Shown piece after piece: positions 1 to 9,756 of a stretch of DNA of 64,000 nucleotides. Position numbers and translations under genes: made by a program. The stretch covers positions 3,038,001 through 3,102,000 of the forward strand of contig NZ_FNTG01000001.1 of the NCBI RefSeq assembly GCF_900104795.1, in the 5' to 3' direction. Under the pieces are notes generated by a model, which was not told the origin of the DNA, searched no databases, and saw only the letters and a list, made by a program, of their open reading frames with translations. The DNA comes from Burkholderia sp. WP9 (GTDB taxonomy: Bacteria > Pseudomonadota > Gammaproteobacteria > Burkholderiales > Burkholderiaceae). The stretch's first letter is position 1. Each line of letters begins with the position of its first letter.

Positions 1-1558
1 CAAGAAATACCCGCGCCAGCGCCGCGCCGACGCCGACCGCCACGCCAAACAGCAGCAAACCTTGCAACAAACGGTTGGTGCGTTTCTGCTCGAGAAGAAT
101 CTGGCGAATCATTTCGTCGTTTGCACCGCGCGCGTGGTCGTGGCGCTCGGCCAGCACGTGATGAATCAGGCGCGGCAGCTGCGGCAGCGTCTTGCTCCAC
201 TGCGGCGCCTCGATCTTCAGGCGCTCGTACCAGCCGCGCAGCCCGATCTGTTCGTTCATCCAGCGTTCGAGGTAGGGCTTGGCGGTCTTCCACAGATCCA
301 GTTCAGGATCGAGCGAACGGCCGAGACCTTCCACGTTCAGCATGGTTTTTTGCAGCAGCACGAGTTGCGGCTGGATTTCGACATTGAAGCGGCGCGAGGT
401 CGAGAACAGCCGCATCAGGACCTGGCCCAGCGAGATATCCTTCAACGCGCGGTCGAAGTACGGTTCGCAGACCGCGCGGATCGCGCTCTCGAGTTCCTCG
501 ACGCGGGTAGTGGGCGGCACCCAGCCCGACTCCAGATGCAGCGTGGCGACGCGATGGTAGTCACGCTTGAAGAACGCGAGAAAGTTCTGCGCGAGGTAGT
601 TCTTATCGAAGTCCGACAGCGCGCCGATGATGCCGAAGTCGAGCGCGATATAGCGGCCGAAGTGCTTCGGATCGAGACTCACCTGAATGTTGCCCGGGTG
701 CATGTCGGCATGGAAAAAGCCGTCGCGGAACACCTGGGTAAAGAAAATCTCGACGCCTTCGCGCGCCAGCTTCGGAATATCCACGCCGGCGGCGCGCAGC
801 GTTTCCACCTGGCTGATCGGCACGCCGACCATGCGCTCCATGACCAGCACCGTGGGCGTGCAGAACTCCCAGTACATCTCCGGCACCAGCAGCAGATCGA
901 GCCCGGCGAAGTTGCGCCGCAACTGGCTGCCGTTGGCCGCCTCGCGCATCAGGTCAAGCTCGTCGTGCAGATATTTGTCGAATTCGGCGACAACTTCGCG
1001 CGGCTTCAGACGCTTGCCGTCGGCCCACAGGCGCTCGGCCCATACGGCGATGTCGCGCAGCAACGCGAGGTCGGAATCGATCACCGGCAGCATGTTCGGG
1101 CGCAGCACCTTCACGGCGACAGCCTTGCCCGCGTGCTGGCCGGCCTTCACTGTGGCGAAGTGCACCTGCGCGATCGAGGCGCTCGCCACCGGCACTCGCT
1201 CGAAGTCGTCGAACAGCACGTCGACGGGTGCGCCGAGCGACTTTTCGACCAGTCCGATCGCCACCGCCGAATCGAACGGCGGCACCTGATCCTGCAGCTT
1301 GGCCAGTTCGTTGGCGATATCCACCGGCAATAGATCGCGCCGGGTGGACAGCACCTGCCCGAACTTGACGAAGATCGGCCCGAGGCTTTCCAGCGCAAGC
1401 CGCAGACGCACGCCCGGCGGGGCGTCGAACTTGCGGCCGATGGTCGTGATACGCAGCAACAGACGCACGCGCCGGTCATTGACGCGGCTGAGCATCATCT
1501 CATCGAGACCGAAGCGGATGACCGTGAAAAAAATCTTGAGGAAACGCAGAAAACGCAT
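1..1558 (-). CDS. ubiB: UbiB, ubiquinone biosynthesis ABC1/ADCK-type atypical kinase (3' end outside window)
   Basis: The minus-strand frame opens at the ATG at 1556-1558 with [20 protein letters not shown] and runs 519 codons to the window edge without a stop. UbiB proteins are about 525 residues, so only a few residues are missing. The ABC1/ADCK features are visible: the alanine-rich loop region SASIAQVH, the catalytic stretch [12 protein letters not shown] and the metal-binding ALDFG. The C-terminus is hydrophobic ([19 protein letters not shown]), as expected for the one or two membrane helices of UbiB. The family supports assembly or activity of the membrane ubiquinone-biosynthesis complex; its ATPase role is known from the family, not seen here. 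The gene lies 15 bp downstream of ubiJ on the same strand and is probably co-transcribed with it. Confidence 0.95.
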   Translation of the reverse strand, partial: MRFLRFLKIFFTVIRFGLDEMMLSRVNDRRVRLLLRITTIGRKFDAPPGVRLRLALESLGPIFVKFGQVLSTRRDLLPVDIANELAKLQDQVPPFDSAVAIGLVEKSLGAPVDVLFDDFERVPVASASIAQVHFATVKAGQHAGKAVAVKVLRPNMLPVIDSDLALLRDIAVWAERLWADGKRLKPREVVAEFDKYLHDELDLMREAANGSQLRRNFAGLDLLLVPEMYWEFCTPTVLVMERMVGVPISQVETLRAAGVDIPKLAREGVEIFFTQVFRDGFFHADMHPGNIQVSLDPKHFGRYIALDFGIIGALSDFDKNYLAQNFLAFFKRDYHRVATLHLESGWVPPTTRVEELESAIRAVCEPYFDRALKDISLGQVLMRLFSTSRRFNVEIQPQLVLLQKTMLNVEGLGRSLDPELDLWKTAKPYLERWMNEQIGLRGWYERLKIEAPQWSKTLPQLPRLIHHVLAERHDHARGANDEMIRQILLEQKRTNRLLQGLLLFGVAVGVGAALARVFL

Positions 1559-1573
1559 AGTTGTGCCCGGTGA

Positions 1574-2218
1574 CTAGCGCGTGCCGCGCGACGTGGCGGC
1601 GCCGCTCGGCGCAAGAGCGCCGCGGGCTTCGACCTTCTGTTCAAGACGCTCGATGCGTTTTTCCACGCGCGCGAGTGCGTCGCGTGCGCGGGCCAGTTCG
1701 ACGTTGAAGTCCTCGAGCGCGGCGCGGCGCACCAGTTGCGGATTCTCGTCGAGCAGATATTCGGCGGCGGTGTCGAGCAGGTTGCGCCCGGTGCGCTGCA
1801 CATGTTCGCCGACCGTGCGCACAACTGACGCCACCCGCCACGCCGGGCCGTCGCCGATGAATTTCGCCAGATCCTCTTCCGGCTCCCAGCGCAGATGTTC
1901 GGCGAGCTTGGCGATCACGGTGGCGAATTCGGCGTCGCCTTCGATCTTGACGTGCTTCATCACCGCCGCCTGGCCGCCTTGCACGAAGGCGGGCAGCGCG
2001 TCGGAAGGCACCGAGATGGTCACGTCGAACTGTTGCGCCTCGGTAGCGGCGACGGCGCTCAGATAGCCGTCCGGTTGCACCAGCAGCATCAGCACGACCG
2101 GCGGACAGGACAGCTTCGCGGTCTTGCCCGCGTAGGGGGCGAGGCGCTCACGAGCCCACGATTCGCGGGCGAGCAGATGATTGACAGCAGCAGCGAATGG
2201 CTTGGCGGCGAGGGTCAT
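1574..2218 (-). CDS. ubiJ: UbiJ, SCP2-domain accessory factor of ubiquinone biosynthesis
   Basis: This 214-residue protein starts at the ATG at 2216-2218 (MTLAAKPFAAAVNHLLA); an upstream in-frame TTG at 2230 has no support. The N-terminal two thirds resemble the SCP2 sterol-carrier fold, and the C-terminus ends in a charged coiled-coil-like segment (LARVEKRIERLEQKVEARG). In E. coli UbiJ binds lipid-like intermediates and, with UbiK, supports the aerobic ubiquinone-biosynthesis metabolon. The order ubiJ-ubiB fits the ubiE-ubiJ-ubiB cluster of proteobacteria, but a Tim44-like gene and a terminator separate it from ubiE. The identification rests on neighbourhood plus SCP2-like features. Confidence 0.88.
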   Translation of the reverse strand: MTLAAKPFAAAVNHLLARESWARERLAPYAGKTAKLSCPPVVLMLLVQPDGYLSAVAATEAQQFDVTISVPSDALPAFVQGGQAAVMKHVKIEGDAEFATVIAKLAEHLRWEPEEDLAKFIGDGPAWRVASVVRTVGEHVQRTGRNLLDTAAEYLLDENPQLVRRAALEDFNVELARARDALARVEKRIERLEQKVEARGALAPSGAATSRGTR

Positions 2219-2235
2219 TGAAAGTGGCAAGAAAA

Positions 2236-2266
2236 AACCCGCGCGAGCGAGGTGCCCGCGCGGGTT
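2236..2266 (-). terminator. Rho-independent terminator of the Tim44-like gene
   Basis: The arms 2236-2245 and 2257-2266 form a perfect 10-bp GC-rich stem (AACCCGCGCG and its complement) around an 11-base loop. Read on the minus strand, the stem runs into a U-tract (complement of the A run at 2232-2237). It lies after the Tim44-like gene and just before the ubiJ start, so ubiJ-ubiB would need read-through or its own promoter. Confidence 0.8.
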
Positions 2267-2371
2267 CCTATTGTAACGTCCGTTCGCTTCGCGGCTCGCT
2301 ATGCCGAACGGCCAACGCGAGGAGCCCGGTCAGGAGGTGTGGTCCTGCCGCGGCCCCGGTGCGCGGTTGTC

Positions 2372-3367
2372 TCAGTGCTGCGCCACCTGCTGGATGCCGG
2401 CCAGCAGCCAGCCTTCGCCGGGGCGGTTCGCCTTGGACAGGTTCCAGACTTCGACGAACGGCTCTGCCGCCGCGCCCGGCGCTTCGCGGATCAGGCCCGA
2501 GAAGCGCACGCTAGCGAAGTATTCGTTGGCGCGCTCTTCCACGCCCAACAGCTCGGCGTTCAGTTGCACCACGTCGGTCTGATTCGTCTCGGCACCGCGC
2601 GAAGACAGATCGACCTTCACCTCGGCGAACATTTCCGGCGTGGTGAATTCGCGGATGTCTTCCGTGTTGCCGACGTCCCAAGCGGCTTGCAGGCGCACGA
2701 AATAGACCTTCGCGTTACGCAGAAACGCTTCCGAATCGAAGCCGGCCGGCACGACCGGCGCGGCGTTGATGGTCGGCGTGTTCAGCGGATTGCCTTGCGG
2801 TTCGAGATACGAGCCGGTAGGCGGGGCGTTATAACGCGGTTCCTGCGGTGAGTAGCCCGTGCCGCTCGAATTGAACGACGGCGAGCTGCCCGCGTAAGCC
2901 GGTTGCGCCGCGTCGCGCTTGCGGCCCATGAAGCGGCGAATCAGCCAGATACCGATCATCGCGATGATCGCAATCACGATGATGTTGGCCATGGCGCCGG
3001 CAAACGCGCCGCCCAGACCGAAGTGCGACAGCAAAGCGGCGATGCCCAGACCGGCCGCCAGACCGGCGATCGGTCCCAGCCAGCGCGAACGGTTAGGCTG
3101 CGCGGCCGGCGTCGGCGCGGGCGCCGGTGCGGGCTGCGCGCGCTGCTGCATGGCCTGATTGCTTTGGGAAGGTTGCGACGGAGCGGATTGCTGCGTCACG
3201 CTATTCGACTGACGGCCGATACTGCGGCCACCGCCCATGCGGCGAGCTTCCGCATCGAGCGAAGCGAGGGAGCCGGCCATGATCAGGCCGACCATCGCGA
3301 TCAGTCCGATTCTTCTCACCAGCGACCGCTTAACCTTACGGGGAGATAACGCACCTGAATCGGACAT
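2372..3367 (-). CDS. Tim44-like domain membrane protein
   Basis: The 331-residue reading starts at the ATG at 3365-3367, preceded by an AAGGAAAG ribosome site; the open frame continues upstream but overlaps the end of ubiE and is not coding there. The N-terminus is basic and then hydrophobic (about 13-35), suggesting a signal or anchor. A low-complexity Gln/Pro/Ala segment (about 55-95) is followed by two adjacent membrane segments (about 100-150, including IIVIAIIAMIGIWLIRRFMG). The C-terminal half (about 195-331) has the Tim44-like fold, including FLRNAKVYFVRLQAAWD. The mitochondrial relative binds import motors; bacterial function is unknown. It sits between ubiE and ubiJ, which are adjacent in E. 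coli. Confidence 0.88.
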   Translation of the reverse strand: MSDSGALSPRKVKRSLVRRIGLIAMVGLIMAGSLASLDAEARRMGGGRSIGRQSNSVTQQSAPSQPSQSNQAMQQRAQPAPAPAPTPAAQPNRSRWLGPIAGLAAGLGIAALLSHFGLGGAFAGAMANIIVIAIIAMIGIWLIRRFMGRKRDAAQPAYAGSSPSFNSSGTGYSPQEPRYNAPPTGSYLEPQGNPLNTPTINAAPVVPAGFDSEAFLRNAKVYFVRLQAAWDVGNTEDIREFTTPEMFAEVKVDLSSRGAETNQTDVVQLNAELLGVEERANEYFASVRFSGLIREAPGAAAEPFVEVWNLSKANRPGEGWLLAGIQQVAQH

Positions 3368-3405
3368 TTTCGTACTTTCCTTTAAAAATCGATGGGTTAG
3401 GAACC

Positions 3406-4137
3406 CTAGTATTTGGTCCCCACATGTAAAGCTACCACGCCAGCTGACAAATTGTAATATTTGACGCCGTCCAGGCCCGCTTGTTCCATCATTGTTTTCA
3501 AAGTTTCCTGGTCCGGATGCATCCGGATCGATTCCGCGAGGTATTGATAGCTCTCCGCATCTTTCGCAAAGCGTTGGCCCAACCACGGCAACACCTTAAA
3601 AGAATAGACGTCGTAGACCTTTTTGAGCGGATCCCACACCTTCGAAAATTCCAGCACCAGCAAACGCCCGGCCGGCTTCAGCACGCGCCGCATTTCCGCC
3701 AGCGCGACGTCCTTATGCGTCATGTTGCGCAGACCGAAAGCCACCGTCACGACGTCGAAGTAGTTGTCCGGAAAGGGAATTTTCTCGGCGTCGCACAGCA
3801 GCGCAGGGGTGATCACGCCCTTGTCCAGCAGGCGGTCGCGGCCCACCCGCAGCATCGATTCATTGATGTCGGTATGCCAGACTTCGCCGGTTTCGCCGGC
3901 CTGCTTCGCGAACGCCTTCGACAGGTCGCCCGTGCCGCCCGCGATATCGAGAACCTTGTAGCCCGGCCGCACGTTGGCCTGGGCGATCGTGAACATCTTC
4001 CACGCCCGGTGCAACCCGCCCGACATCAGGTCGTTCATCAAGTCGTAGTTGGCGGCAACCGAGTGGAACACGCCCGCCACCTTCTGCGCCTTGTCCTGTT
4101 CGTCGACCGATTGAAAGCCGAAGTGGGTTTTGCTCAT
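3406..4137 (-). CDS. ubiE: UbiE, demethylmenaquinone/2-methoxy-6-polyprenyl-1,4-benzoquinol methyltransferase
   Basis: The product has 243 residues, close to the family length of about 250. It is a class I SAM-dependent methyltransferase with motif [13 protein letters not shown] at about 62-73, the conserved [20 protein letters not shown] region, and the UbiE-typical N-terminus [20 protein letters not shown]. It performs the C-methylation step of ubiquinone (and menaquinone where present) synthesis. The start is supported by an AAAGGAC site upstream. The downstream Tim44-like gene begins 38 bp after the stop; DUF971 and HIT genes lie upstream on the same strand. Confidence 0.96.
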   Translation of the reverse strand: MSKTHFGFQSVDEQDKAQKVAGVFHSVAANYDLMNDLMSGGLHRAWKMFTIAQANVRPGYKVLDIAGGTGDLSKAFAKQAGETGEVWHTDINESMLRVGRDRLLDKGVITPALLCDAEKIPFPDNYFDVVTVAFGLRNMTHKDVALAEMRRVLKPAGRLLVLEFSKVWDPLKKVYDVYSFKVLPWLGQRFAKDAESYQYLAESIRMHPDQETLKTMMEQAGLDGVKYYNLSAGVVALHVGTKY

Positions 4138-4203
4138 CGCGCTTGTCCTTTCGCGTATTCTGAAATGTTGCGCCGCATCAGTGCGGCGATGGTGCGAATC
4201 GTA

Positions 4204-4617
4204 TCAGTGACAGTGCCCGTGCGCAGCGCCGGCCTGGACCATGGGCGTATCGCGATCGACGCCCGCCGCCTGCAGTTTGGCGAGATACGCGCCCCAGAGT
4301 TCATCCTGGCGCACCGCCATGTCGTACAACAGGTCCCAGGAATAGATGCCGGTGGCGTGGCCGTCGGAGAATGTCGGCTGCAGCGCGTAGTTGCCGACGC
4401 CTTCGATCATCGTAATGGTCACTTCGCGCTTGCCGGTCTGCAGCGTTTCCTGGCCGGGCCCGTGGCCCATCACTTCCGCCGACGGCGAATACACGCGCAA
4501 CAGTTCGAACGGCAGGCGATACGATTCGCCGTTTGCGTACTGCAATTCGAGTACGCGCGATTTGGAATGGACGACGACGCCGGTCGGCACCGGAGTATCG
4601 GGAGTCAATCCGCTCAT
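4204..4617 (-). CDS. DUF971 (GBBH-like N-terminal domain) protein
   Basis: The 137-residue protein starts at the ATG at 4615-4617 behind a GAGG site. It shows the DUF971 / gamma-butyrobetaine-hydroxylase-like N-terminal domain: VVVHSKSRVLELQYANGESY, LPFELLRVYSPSAEV and the ending FSDGHATGIYSWDLLYDM. Stand-alone members are widespread in proteobacteria and have been linked to Fe-S or iron-related functions, but no reaction is established. The tail is His-rich (QAGAAHGHCH), which could bind metal. It lies 66 bp upstream of ubiE on the same strand. Confidence 0.85.
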   Translation of the reverse strand: MSGLTPDTPVPTGVVVHSKSRVLELQYANGESYRLPFELLRVYSPSAEVMGHGPGQETLQTGKREVTITMIEGVGNYALQPTFSDGHATGIYSWDLLYDMAVRQDELWGAYLAKLQAAGVDRDTPMVQAGAAHGHCH

Positions 4618-4695
4618 GTTGACCTCATAGAGAACGCCGCCGCGACTTTTCTTGCCCTTCAGGAGCCTCGCGCGACGCAACAGGTTCAGGGGCGC

Positions 4696-5124
4696 TCAAC
4701 CAAGAGCCTGTTCGATTTCCTGCCGCACCGCTTCACGCAGCAAGGTAGCTTGCGCGCGACGCGACGACAGCATGGCTTCGGACACCGTGCGCTGGCGCGG
4801 CGCCCAGATGGGCAGTGGAAAATGCGCGTCGTTCGAAAAACGCGGGATCACATGCCAGTGCACGTGCGGCACCTGGTTGCCGAGGCTCGCCAGGTTGACC
4901 TTCGCCGGCTGAAGGATGCGCCGGATCGCGCGCTCGACCGCATACACGGCCTTCATCACGCGATCACGGTCGTTTCCGTCGAGGTCGGAAAACTCGGCCA
5001 CGTGCGCGTTCCAGATCACCCGGCAAAAGCCCGGGTAATCGTGTTCGTCGGCGAGGACGACACGCAAGGTGTCGTCGTGCCACAGCACATCGCCGCCATC
5101 TTCACGGCAAAAAACGCAATCCAT
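4696..5124 (-). CDS. HIT-family nucleotide hydrolase/transferase-like protein
   Basis: This 142-residue protein starts with MDCVFCREDGG at the ATG at 5122-5124 and carries the HIT signature HVHWHVIPR with His87, His89 and His91. The first and fourth residues of CxxC (Cys3, Cys6) near the N-terminus resemble the zinc-binding position of some HIT proteins. HIT proteins cleave phosphoramidates or dinucleoside polyphosphates through a covalent histidine-nucleotide. The substrate cannot be read from the sequence. It follows the DUF3683 oxidase by 34 bp and precedes DUF971 by 78 bp, all on the minus strand. Confidence 0.88.
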   Translation of the reverse strand: MDCVFCREDGGDVLWHDDTLRVVLADEHDYPGFCRVIWNAHVAEFSDLDGNDRDRVMKAVYAVERAIRRILQPAKVNLASLGNQVPHVHWHVIPRFSNDAHFPLPIWAPRQRTVSEAMLSSRRAQATLLREAVRQEIEQALG

Positions 5125-5158
5125 CGTCGTCCTCAGGCAAAAATCGTCAGTCGTGCCA

Positions 5159-8100
5159 TTAAACCAGCACGCGCTCGATTCCGCCATTGTTCGCCCGTTG
5201 CACGTAGTCGACCATCCAGTCTTCACCGAGCACGTGACGTGCCATCTCGACGACGATGTAATCCGCCTCGATGCCCGCGTCTTCGTTGTACCGCGACAGG
5301 CCTTGCAGGCAGGACGGGCAGCTCGTGAGAATCTTCACGTCGGTGGCGCCCTTCGGCTGCGGACCGTCGCCGGCCTTCAGCACGGAGCCGTCCGGCGCGC
5401 CCGCCGAACCGGCCGACGCATTGGCCGGATTGATCCCGTTCGCGCCGGCTTCGGCCACCAAAGGAATGCCGCGCAGCTTCGCCGCGCCCTTGCGGATCTC
5501 CTCTTCCTTGCGGAAGCGGACCTGCGTCGAAATGTCAGGACGCGTGACCGCGAGCGTGCCGGACTCGCCGCAGCAGCGATCGTTCTTCTCGATCTTGTAG
5601 CCGTCTTTCTCCGAGCCCATCAGCTGATTGACGAGCTTGACCGGGTCCATCGTCTTGATCGGCGTGTGGCACGGGTCGTGATACATGTAGCGAACGCCGT
5701 TCACGCCGTCGAGCTTCATGCCTTTCTCCAGCAGAAACTCGTGGATGTCGATAATCCGGCAGCCCGGGAAGATCTTCTCGAATTCGTAGCCGGCTAGCTG
5801 GTCGTAGCACGTGCCGCACGACACCACCACCGTCTTGATGTCGAGGTAGTTCAGCGTATTGGCGACGCGGTGGAACAGCACGCGGTTGTCCGTGACGATC
5901 TGCTCGGCCTTGTCGAACTGGCCCGACCCGCGTTGCGGATAGCCGCAGCACAGATAGCCTGGCGGCAGCACGGTTTGCACGCCCGCTTCCCACAGCATGG
6001 CCTGAGTGGCGAGACCCACTTGCGAGAACAGCCGCTCGGAGCCGCAGCCCGGGAAGTAGAACACCGCTTCCGTGTCGGCGGTGGTCGTCTTCGGATTGCG
6101 GATGATCGGGACGATCTTGTTGTCCTCGATATCGAGCAACGCGCGCGCGGTCTTCTTCGGCAGGTTGCCCGGCATCTTCTTGTTCATGAAGTGGATCACC
6201 TGCTGCGTGACCGGCGGCTTGCCGACCGTTGCCGGCGGGTGCGCCGTCTGCTTCTTCGCGAACTTCTTCAGCACTTCGTTGCCGAGGCGCTGCGCCTTGT
6301 AGCCGACGCCCATCATCGCGGTGCGCGCGAGGTTGATGGTCTGCGGGTTGGTCGCGTTGAGGAAGAACATGCCGGCCGCGTTGCCCGGATTGAACTTCTT
6401 CTTGCCCATCTTGCGCAGCAGGTTGCGCATGTTCATGGTGACGTCGCCGAAGTCGATCTTCACCGGGCACGGCGTCACGCATTTATGACAGACGGTGCAA
6501 TGATCCGCGACGTCGTTGAACTCGTCCCAGTGCTTGATCGACACGCCGCGGCGGGTCTGCTCTTCGTACAGGAACGCCTCCACCAGCAGCGAGGTGGCGA
6601 GAATCTTGTTGCGCGGGCTGTACAGCAGGTTGGCGCGCGGCACGTGGGTCGCGCACACCGGCTTGCACTTGCCGCAACGCAAACAGTCCTTGATCGACTC
6701 GGAAATCGCGCCGATGTCAGACTGCTGCATGATCAGCGATTCATAGCCCATCAGGCCGAACGACGGCGTGTAGGCGTTGCGCAGGTCGGCGCCTTCGAGC
6801 AGCTTGCCCGCGTTGAAACGGCCATGCGGATCGACGCGCTGCTTGTACTGGCGGAACTCGCTGATCTCGTCTTCCGTCAGGAATTCGAGCTTGGTGATGC
6901 CGATGCCGTGCTCGCCGGAAATCACGCCGTCGAGCGAACGCGCCAGCTTCATGATGCGCGCGACTGCCGTGTGGGCGTCCTGCAGCATCTCGTAGTTGTC
7001 GGAGTTGACCGGCAGGTTCGTGTGAACGTTGCCGTCGCCCGCGTGCATGTGCAACGCGACGAACACGCGGCCGCGCAGCACCTGCTTGTGGATCGCCTGA
7101 GCTTCCTCGAGGATCGGCTTGAACTCGCCGCCGTTGAAGATCTGCCGCAACTCGGCGCGAATTTCCTGCTTCCACGACACGCGGATCGTACGGTCCTGCG
7201 TGACATGGAACACGGTGGCATCGGGCTGCGCGTCCGCACGGTCGGCGAACTTCTCCGCCAGCGCTTCGTAACCGAGACCGACCAGATAGTGCTGCGCTTC
7301 ACGAAGCGACAGATCGAGCTTGTCGCGCAGGAATTCCCAACGCGTGCGCACGCGCTTGAGCAGATCGAGAGCCTGCTGCACGCGGTCTTCGAGCAGTTCG
7401 GCGCTCGGGATTTCGTTGGCGTCGTCGCTCTTGCCGAGCGGCAGCTTGCCGGCCTGGAAGAACGCTTCGAGCGCGTCGACCAGTTGCAGCTTGTTCTTGA
7501 TCGACAGCTCGATGTTGATGCGTTCGATGCCGTCCGTGTACTCGCCCATGCGGTCGAGCGGAATCACCACGTCTTCGTTGATCTTGAACGCGTTGGTGTG
7601 CTTGGCGATTGCCGCCGTGCGGCTGCGGTCGAGCCAGAAACGCTTGCGCGCCTCGGCATTGACCGCAACGAAGCCTTCGCCGCTCTTGCCGTTGGCCATG
7701 CGCACGACTTCCGAGGTGGCTTGCGCGACCGCATCCGCATCGTCGCCGACGATGTCGCCGATCAGCACCATCTTCGGAAACGCGTTGCGCTTGCTCTTGG
7801 TCGCGTAGCCGACCGCGCGCAGATAGCGCTCGTCCAGATGCTCGAGGCCCGCGAGAATCGCGCCGCCCTGCTTCGACGTCTCGAACAGATAATCCTTGAT
7901 TTCGACGATGCTCGGAATCGCATCGCGCGCCTGACCGAAGAATTCGAGGCAGACGGTGCGCGTATGCGCGGGCATCTTGTGCAGCACCCAGCGCGCGGAC
8001 GTGATCAGCCCGTCGCAGCCTTCTTTCTGCACGCCCGGCAGACCGGCGAGGAATTTGTCCGTAACGTCCTTGCCGAGACCTTCCTTACGGAACACGCGGC

Positions 8101-9253
8101 CCTTGATGTCGAGCGCTTCCGTGCGCAGCAGCTTTTCGCCCGGCGCGTAATTGCCGTCGAACCATTTGAGCTCGAAACGCGCGACTTCGATGTCGTGAAT
8201 CTTGCCCATGTTGTGGTCGAGGCGCGTGACTTCGAGCCAATTCCCTTCCGGGTCGACCATGCGCCACCAGGCGAGGTTGTCGAGCGCCGTGCCCCACAGC
8301 ACCGCCTTTTTGCCGCCCGCATTCATCGCGACGTTGCCGCCCACGCAGGATGCATCCAGCGAGGTCGGATCGACGGCGAACACGAAGCCGGCCTGCTCGG
8401 CCGCCTCGGTCACGCGGCGCGTGACCACGCCCGCGCCGGAGAAAATCGTCGCGACTTTACGATCGACGCCTGGCAATTCGGTCATTTCGACCGCGCCCAG
8501 CTGTTCGAGCTTTTCGGTATTGATGACGGCGGAGAACGGCGTGAGCGGCACCGCGCCGCCGGTATAGCCCGTGCCGCCTCCGCGCGGAATCACGGTCAGG
8601 CCGAGTTCGAAACACGCCTTGATCATGCCGGCGATCTCGGCTTCAGTATCCGGCGTGAGCACCACGAACGGATATTCGACGCGCCAGTCGGTCGCGTCGG
8701 TCACGTGCGAGACGCGGGACAGTCCGTCGAACTTGATGTTGTCCTTTTCCGTGACCTTGCCCAGCACCTTGGTCGCGCGCTTGCGCAGATCGTAGGTCTT
8801 CTGGAATTCGCTAGCGAATTCGTCGACGGCGCGGCGCGCGGCCTGAACCAGCGTTTCGACGCGCGCGGCGCGATCCACGCCCGCTTCATCGCCGTGTTCG
8901 GTCAGATCGGCGCGGCGGCGCTTCTCGATCTCACTCAAACGGTGATGCAGCGCCTCGATCAGCATCGCGCGGCGCTTTGGGTTGTCGAGCAGGTCGTCCT
9001 GCAGATACGGATTGCGGCGCACCACCCAGATGTCGCCGAGCACTTCGTACAGCATCCGCGCCGAACGGCCGGTGCGGCGTTCCGCGCGCAGTTCGGCAAG
9101 CGCGGCCCAGGCGGCGTCACCTAGCAGGCGGATAACGATTTCACGGTCGGAGAACGACGTGTAGTTATAGGGAATTTCGCGCAGACGCGCTTCGGGATCG
9201 GCGGCCACCGCAGCGGCGGCCCCGTGCGGATCGAAAACTTGAGGTGCGTTCAT
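5159..9253 (-). CDS. DUF3683 FAD-linked oxidase fused to 4Fe-4S and CCG-domain Fe-S reductase
   Basis: This 1364-residue protein is a natural fusion. Residues about 1-150 match the DUF3683 region. A PCMH-type FAD-binding domain follows, with [10 protein letters not shown] near 225, then a D-lactate dehydrogenase/GlcD-like C-terminal FAD domain (to about 800, with [11 protein letters not shown] and SGEHGIG). Two ferredoxin-like CxxCxxCxxxC motifs lie near 853 ([11 protein letters not shown]) and 919 ([11 protein letters not shown]). Two CCG domains follow, seen as CCGYPQRG near 1101 and CCGESGTLA near 1227. It thus combines GlcD-like and GlcF-like parts in one chain, suggesting oxidation of a 2-hydroxyacid with electrons passed to quinone. 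The substrate is unknown. No strong ribosome site precedes the ATG. Confidence 0.93.
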   Translation of the reverse strand: MNAPQVFDPHGAAAAVAADPEARLREIPYNYTSFSDREIVIRLLGDAAWAALAELRAERRTGRSARMLYEVLGDIWVVRRNPYLQDDLLDNPKRRAMLIEALHHRLSEIEKRRRADLTEHGDEAGVDRAARVETLVQAARRAVDEFASEFQKTYDLRKRATKVLGKVTEKDNIKFDGLSRVSHVTDATDWRVEYPFVVLTPDTEAEIAGMIKACFELGLTVIPRGGGTGYTGGAVPLTPFSAVINTEKLEQLGAVEMTELPGVDRKVATIFSGAGVVTRRVTEAAEQAGFVFAVDPTSLDASCVGGNVAMNAGGKKAVLWGTALDNLAWWRMVDPEGNWLEVTRLDHNMGKIHDIEVARFELKWFDGNYAPGEKLLRTEALDIKGRVFRKEGLGKDVTDKFLAGLPGVQKEGCDGLITSARWVLHKMPAHTRTVCLEFFGQARDAIPSIVEIKDYLFETSKQGGAILAGLEHLDERYLRAVGYATKSKRNAFPKMVLIGDIVGDDADAVAQATSEVVRMANGKSGEGFVAVNAEARKRFWLDRSRTAAIAKHTNAFKINEDVVIPLDRMGEYTDGIERINIELSIKNKLQLVDALEAFFQAGKLPLGKSDDANEIPSAELLEDRVQQALDLLKRVRTRWEFLRDKLDLSLREAQHYLVGLGYEALAEKFADRADAQPDATVFHVTQDRTIRVSWKQEIRAELRQIFNGGEFKPILEEAQAIHKQVLRGRVFVALHMHAGDGNVHTNLPVNSDNYEMLQDAHTAVARIMKLARSLDGVISGEHGIGITKLEFLTEDEISEFRQYKQRVDPHGRFNAGKLLEGADLRNAYTPSFGLMGYESLIMQQSDIGAISESIKDCLRCGKCKPVCATHVPRANLLYSPRNKILATSLLVEAFLYEEQTRRGVSIKHWDEFNDVADHCTVCHKCVTPCPVKIDFGDVTMNMRNLLRKMGKKKFNPGNAAGMFFLNATNPQTINLARTAMMGVGYKAQRLGNEVLKKFAKKQTAHPPATVGKPPVTQQVIHFMNKKMPGNLPKKTARALLDIEDNKIVPIIRNPKTTTADTEAVFYFPGCGSERLFSQVGLATQAMLWEAGVQTVLPPGYLCCGYPQRGSGQFDKAEQIVTDNRVLFHRVANTLNYLDIKTVVVSCGTCYDQLAGYEFEKIFPGCRIIDIHEFLLEKGMKLDGVNGVRYMYHDPCHTPIKTMDPVKLVNQLMGSEKDGYKIEKNDRCCGESGTLAVTRPDISTQVRFRKEEEIRKGAAKLRGIPLVAEAGANGINPANASAGSAGAPDGSVLKAGDGPQPKGATDVKILTSCPSCLQGLSRYNEDAGIEADYIVVEMARHVLGEDWMVDYVQRANNGGIERVLV

Positions 9254-9511
9254 GTTTGGACGACTCGGTGGGTCAACCCGGCGCGCTCATTGGTGAGGCG
9301 CCGGCTGACGGTGCGCGTGGCGCGCAATGCTGGAAATTTTCTAGGGGAGCGAAGCACGACCGACGGTCAACCCACACCGGTCGCTTCGTGGCGCTCAGAT
9401 ACAGCTACACGATCGTGCGTGGCGGACGAGACGCTCCGCCGCGGGGCAAGACTCACGCGGGGCGGGCATCAAGTGGGCGATCCGAGGCTGCCAGTGCATC
9501 TTCCGATCCTT

Positions 9512-9526
9512 ATTCCAAAATGGAAT
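9512..9526. promoter_or_regulatory. Candidate operator, inverted repeat ATTCCA-AAA-TGGAAT
   Basis: A perfect 6+3+6 inverted repeat lies 259 bp upstream of the DUF3683 oxidase start and 231 bp upstream of ilvA. Its size and symmetry suit a dimeric regulator; I cannot name the protein. Confidence 0.35.
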
Positions 9527-9632
9527 TCTACCGCATGATCCCACCACGCGTTGACGGGTGAAATCAGATCTGCGCCGGGGCTTTGAGCAATTTCGCGGTA
9601 AATCGCTCGACGAAACCGCAACACCCGATTGA

Positions 9633-9648
9633 CCGACCGAACGGTCGG
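9633..9648. promoter_or_regulatory. Candidate TetR-type operator CCGACCG-AA-CGGTCGG
   Basis: A perfect 7+2+7 inverted repeat is embedded in TGACCGACCGAACGGTCGGG, 108 bp upstream of the ilvA start. ACCGACCG/CGGTCGGT-type palindromes are typical of TetR-family operators, but no tetR gene lies in the window, so the regulator would act in trans. Confidence 0.45.
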
Positions 9649-9756
9649 GCGAAACTTCACGGCGCCGCTTCGGTGCATCAGCCGGAAGCCTGAGCGTACA
9701 CCGTTGGCGCTATCATTGACCCTTTCCCGTCTCGCAAAGCGCACCGCGCCACCCGC

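Larger units (their letters stand above)
9254..9756. other. Divergent control region between the DUF3683 oxidase and ilvA
   Basis: I see no convincing gene in this 503-bp region. The frames open on the plus strand here lack ribosome sites and family features. It holds two separate palindromes (9512-9526 and 9633-9648), listed individually, and must carry the promoters for both flanking genes. Confidence 0.7.

Noticed and set aside
5870..9124. Plus-strand open frame of 1084 codons antisense to the DUF3683 oxidase
   Set aside because: It mirrors the oxidase codons, is rich in Arg/His/Val/Leu of the kind made by reading high-GC genes backwards, and has no recognisable domain; the opposite frame has clear FAD and Fe-S motifs.
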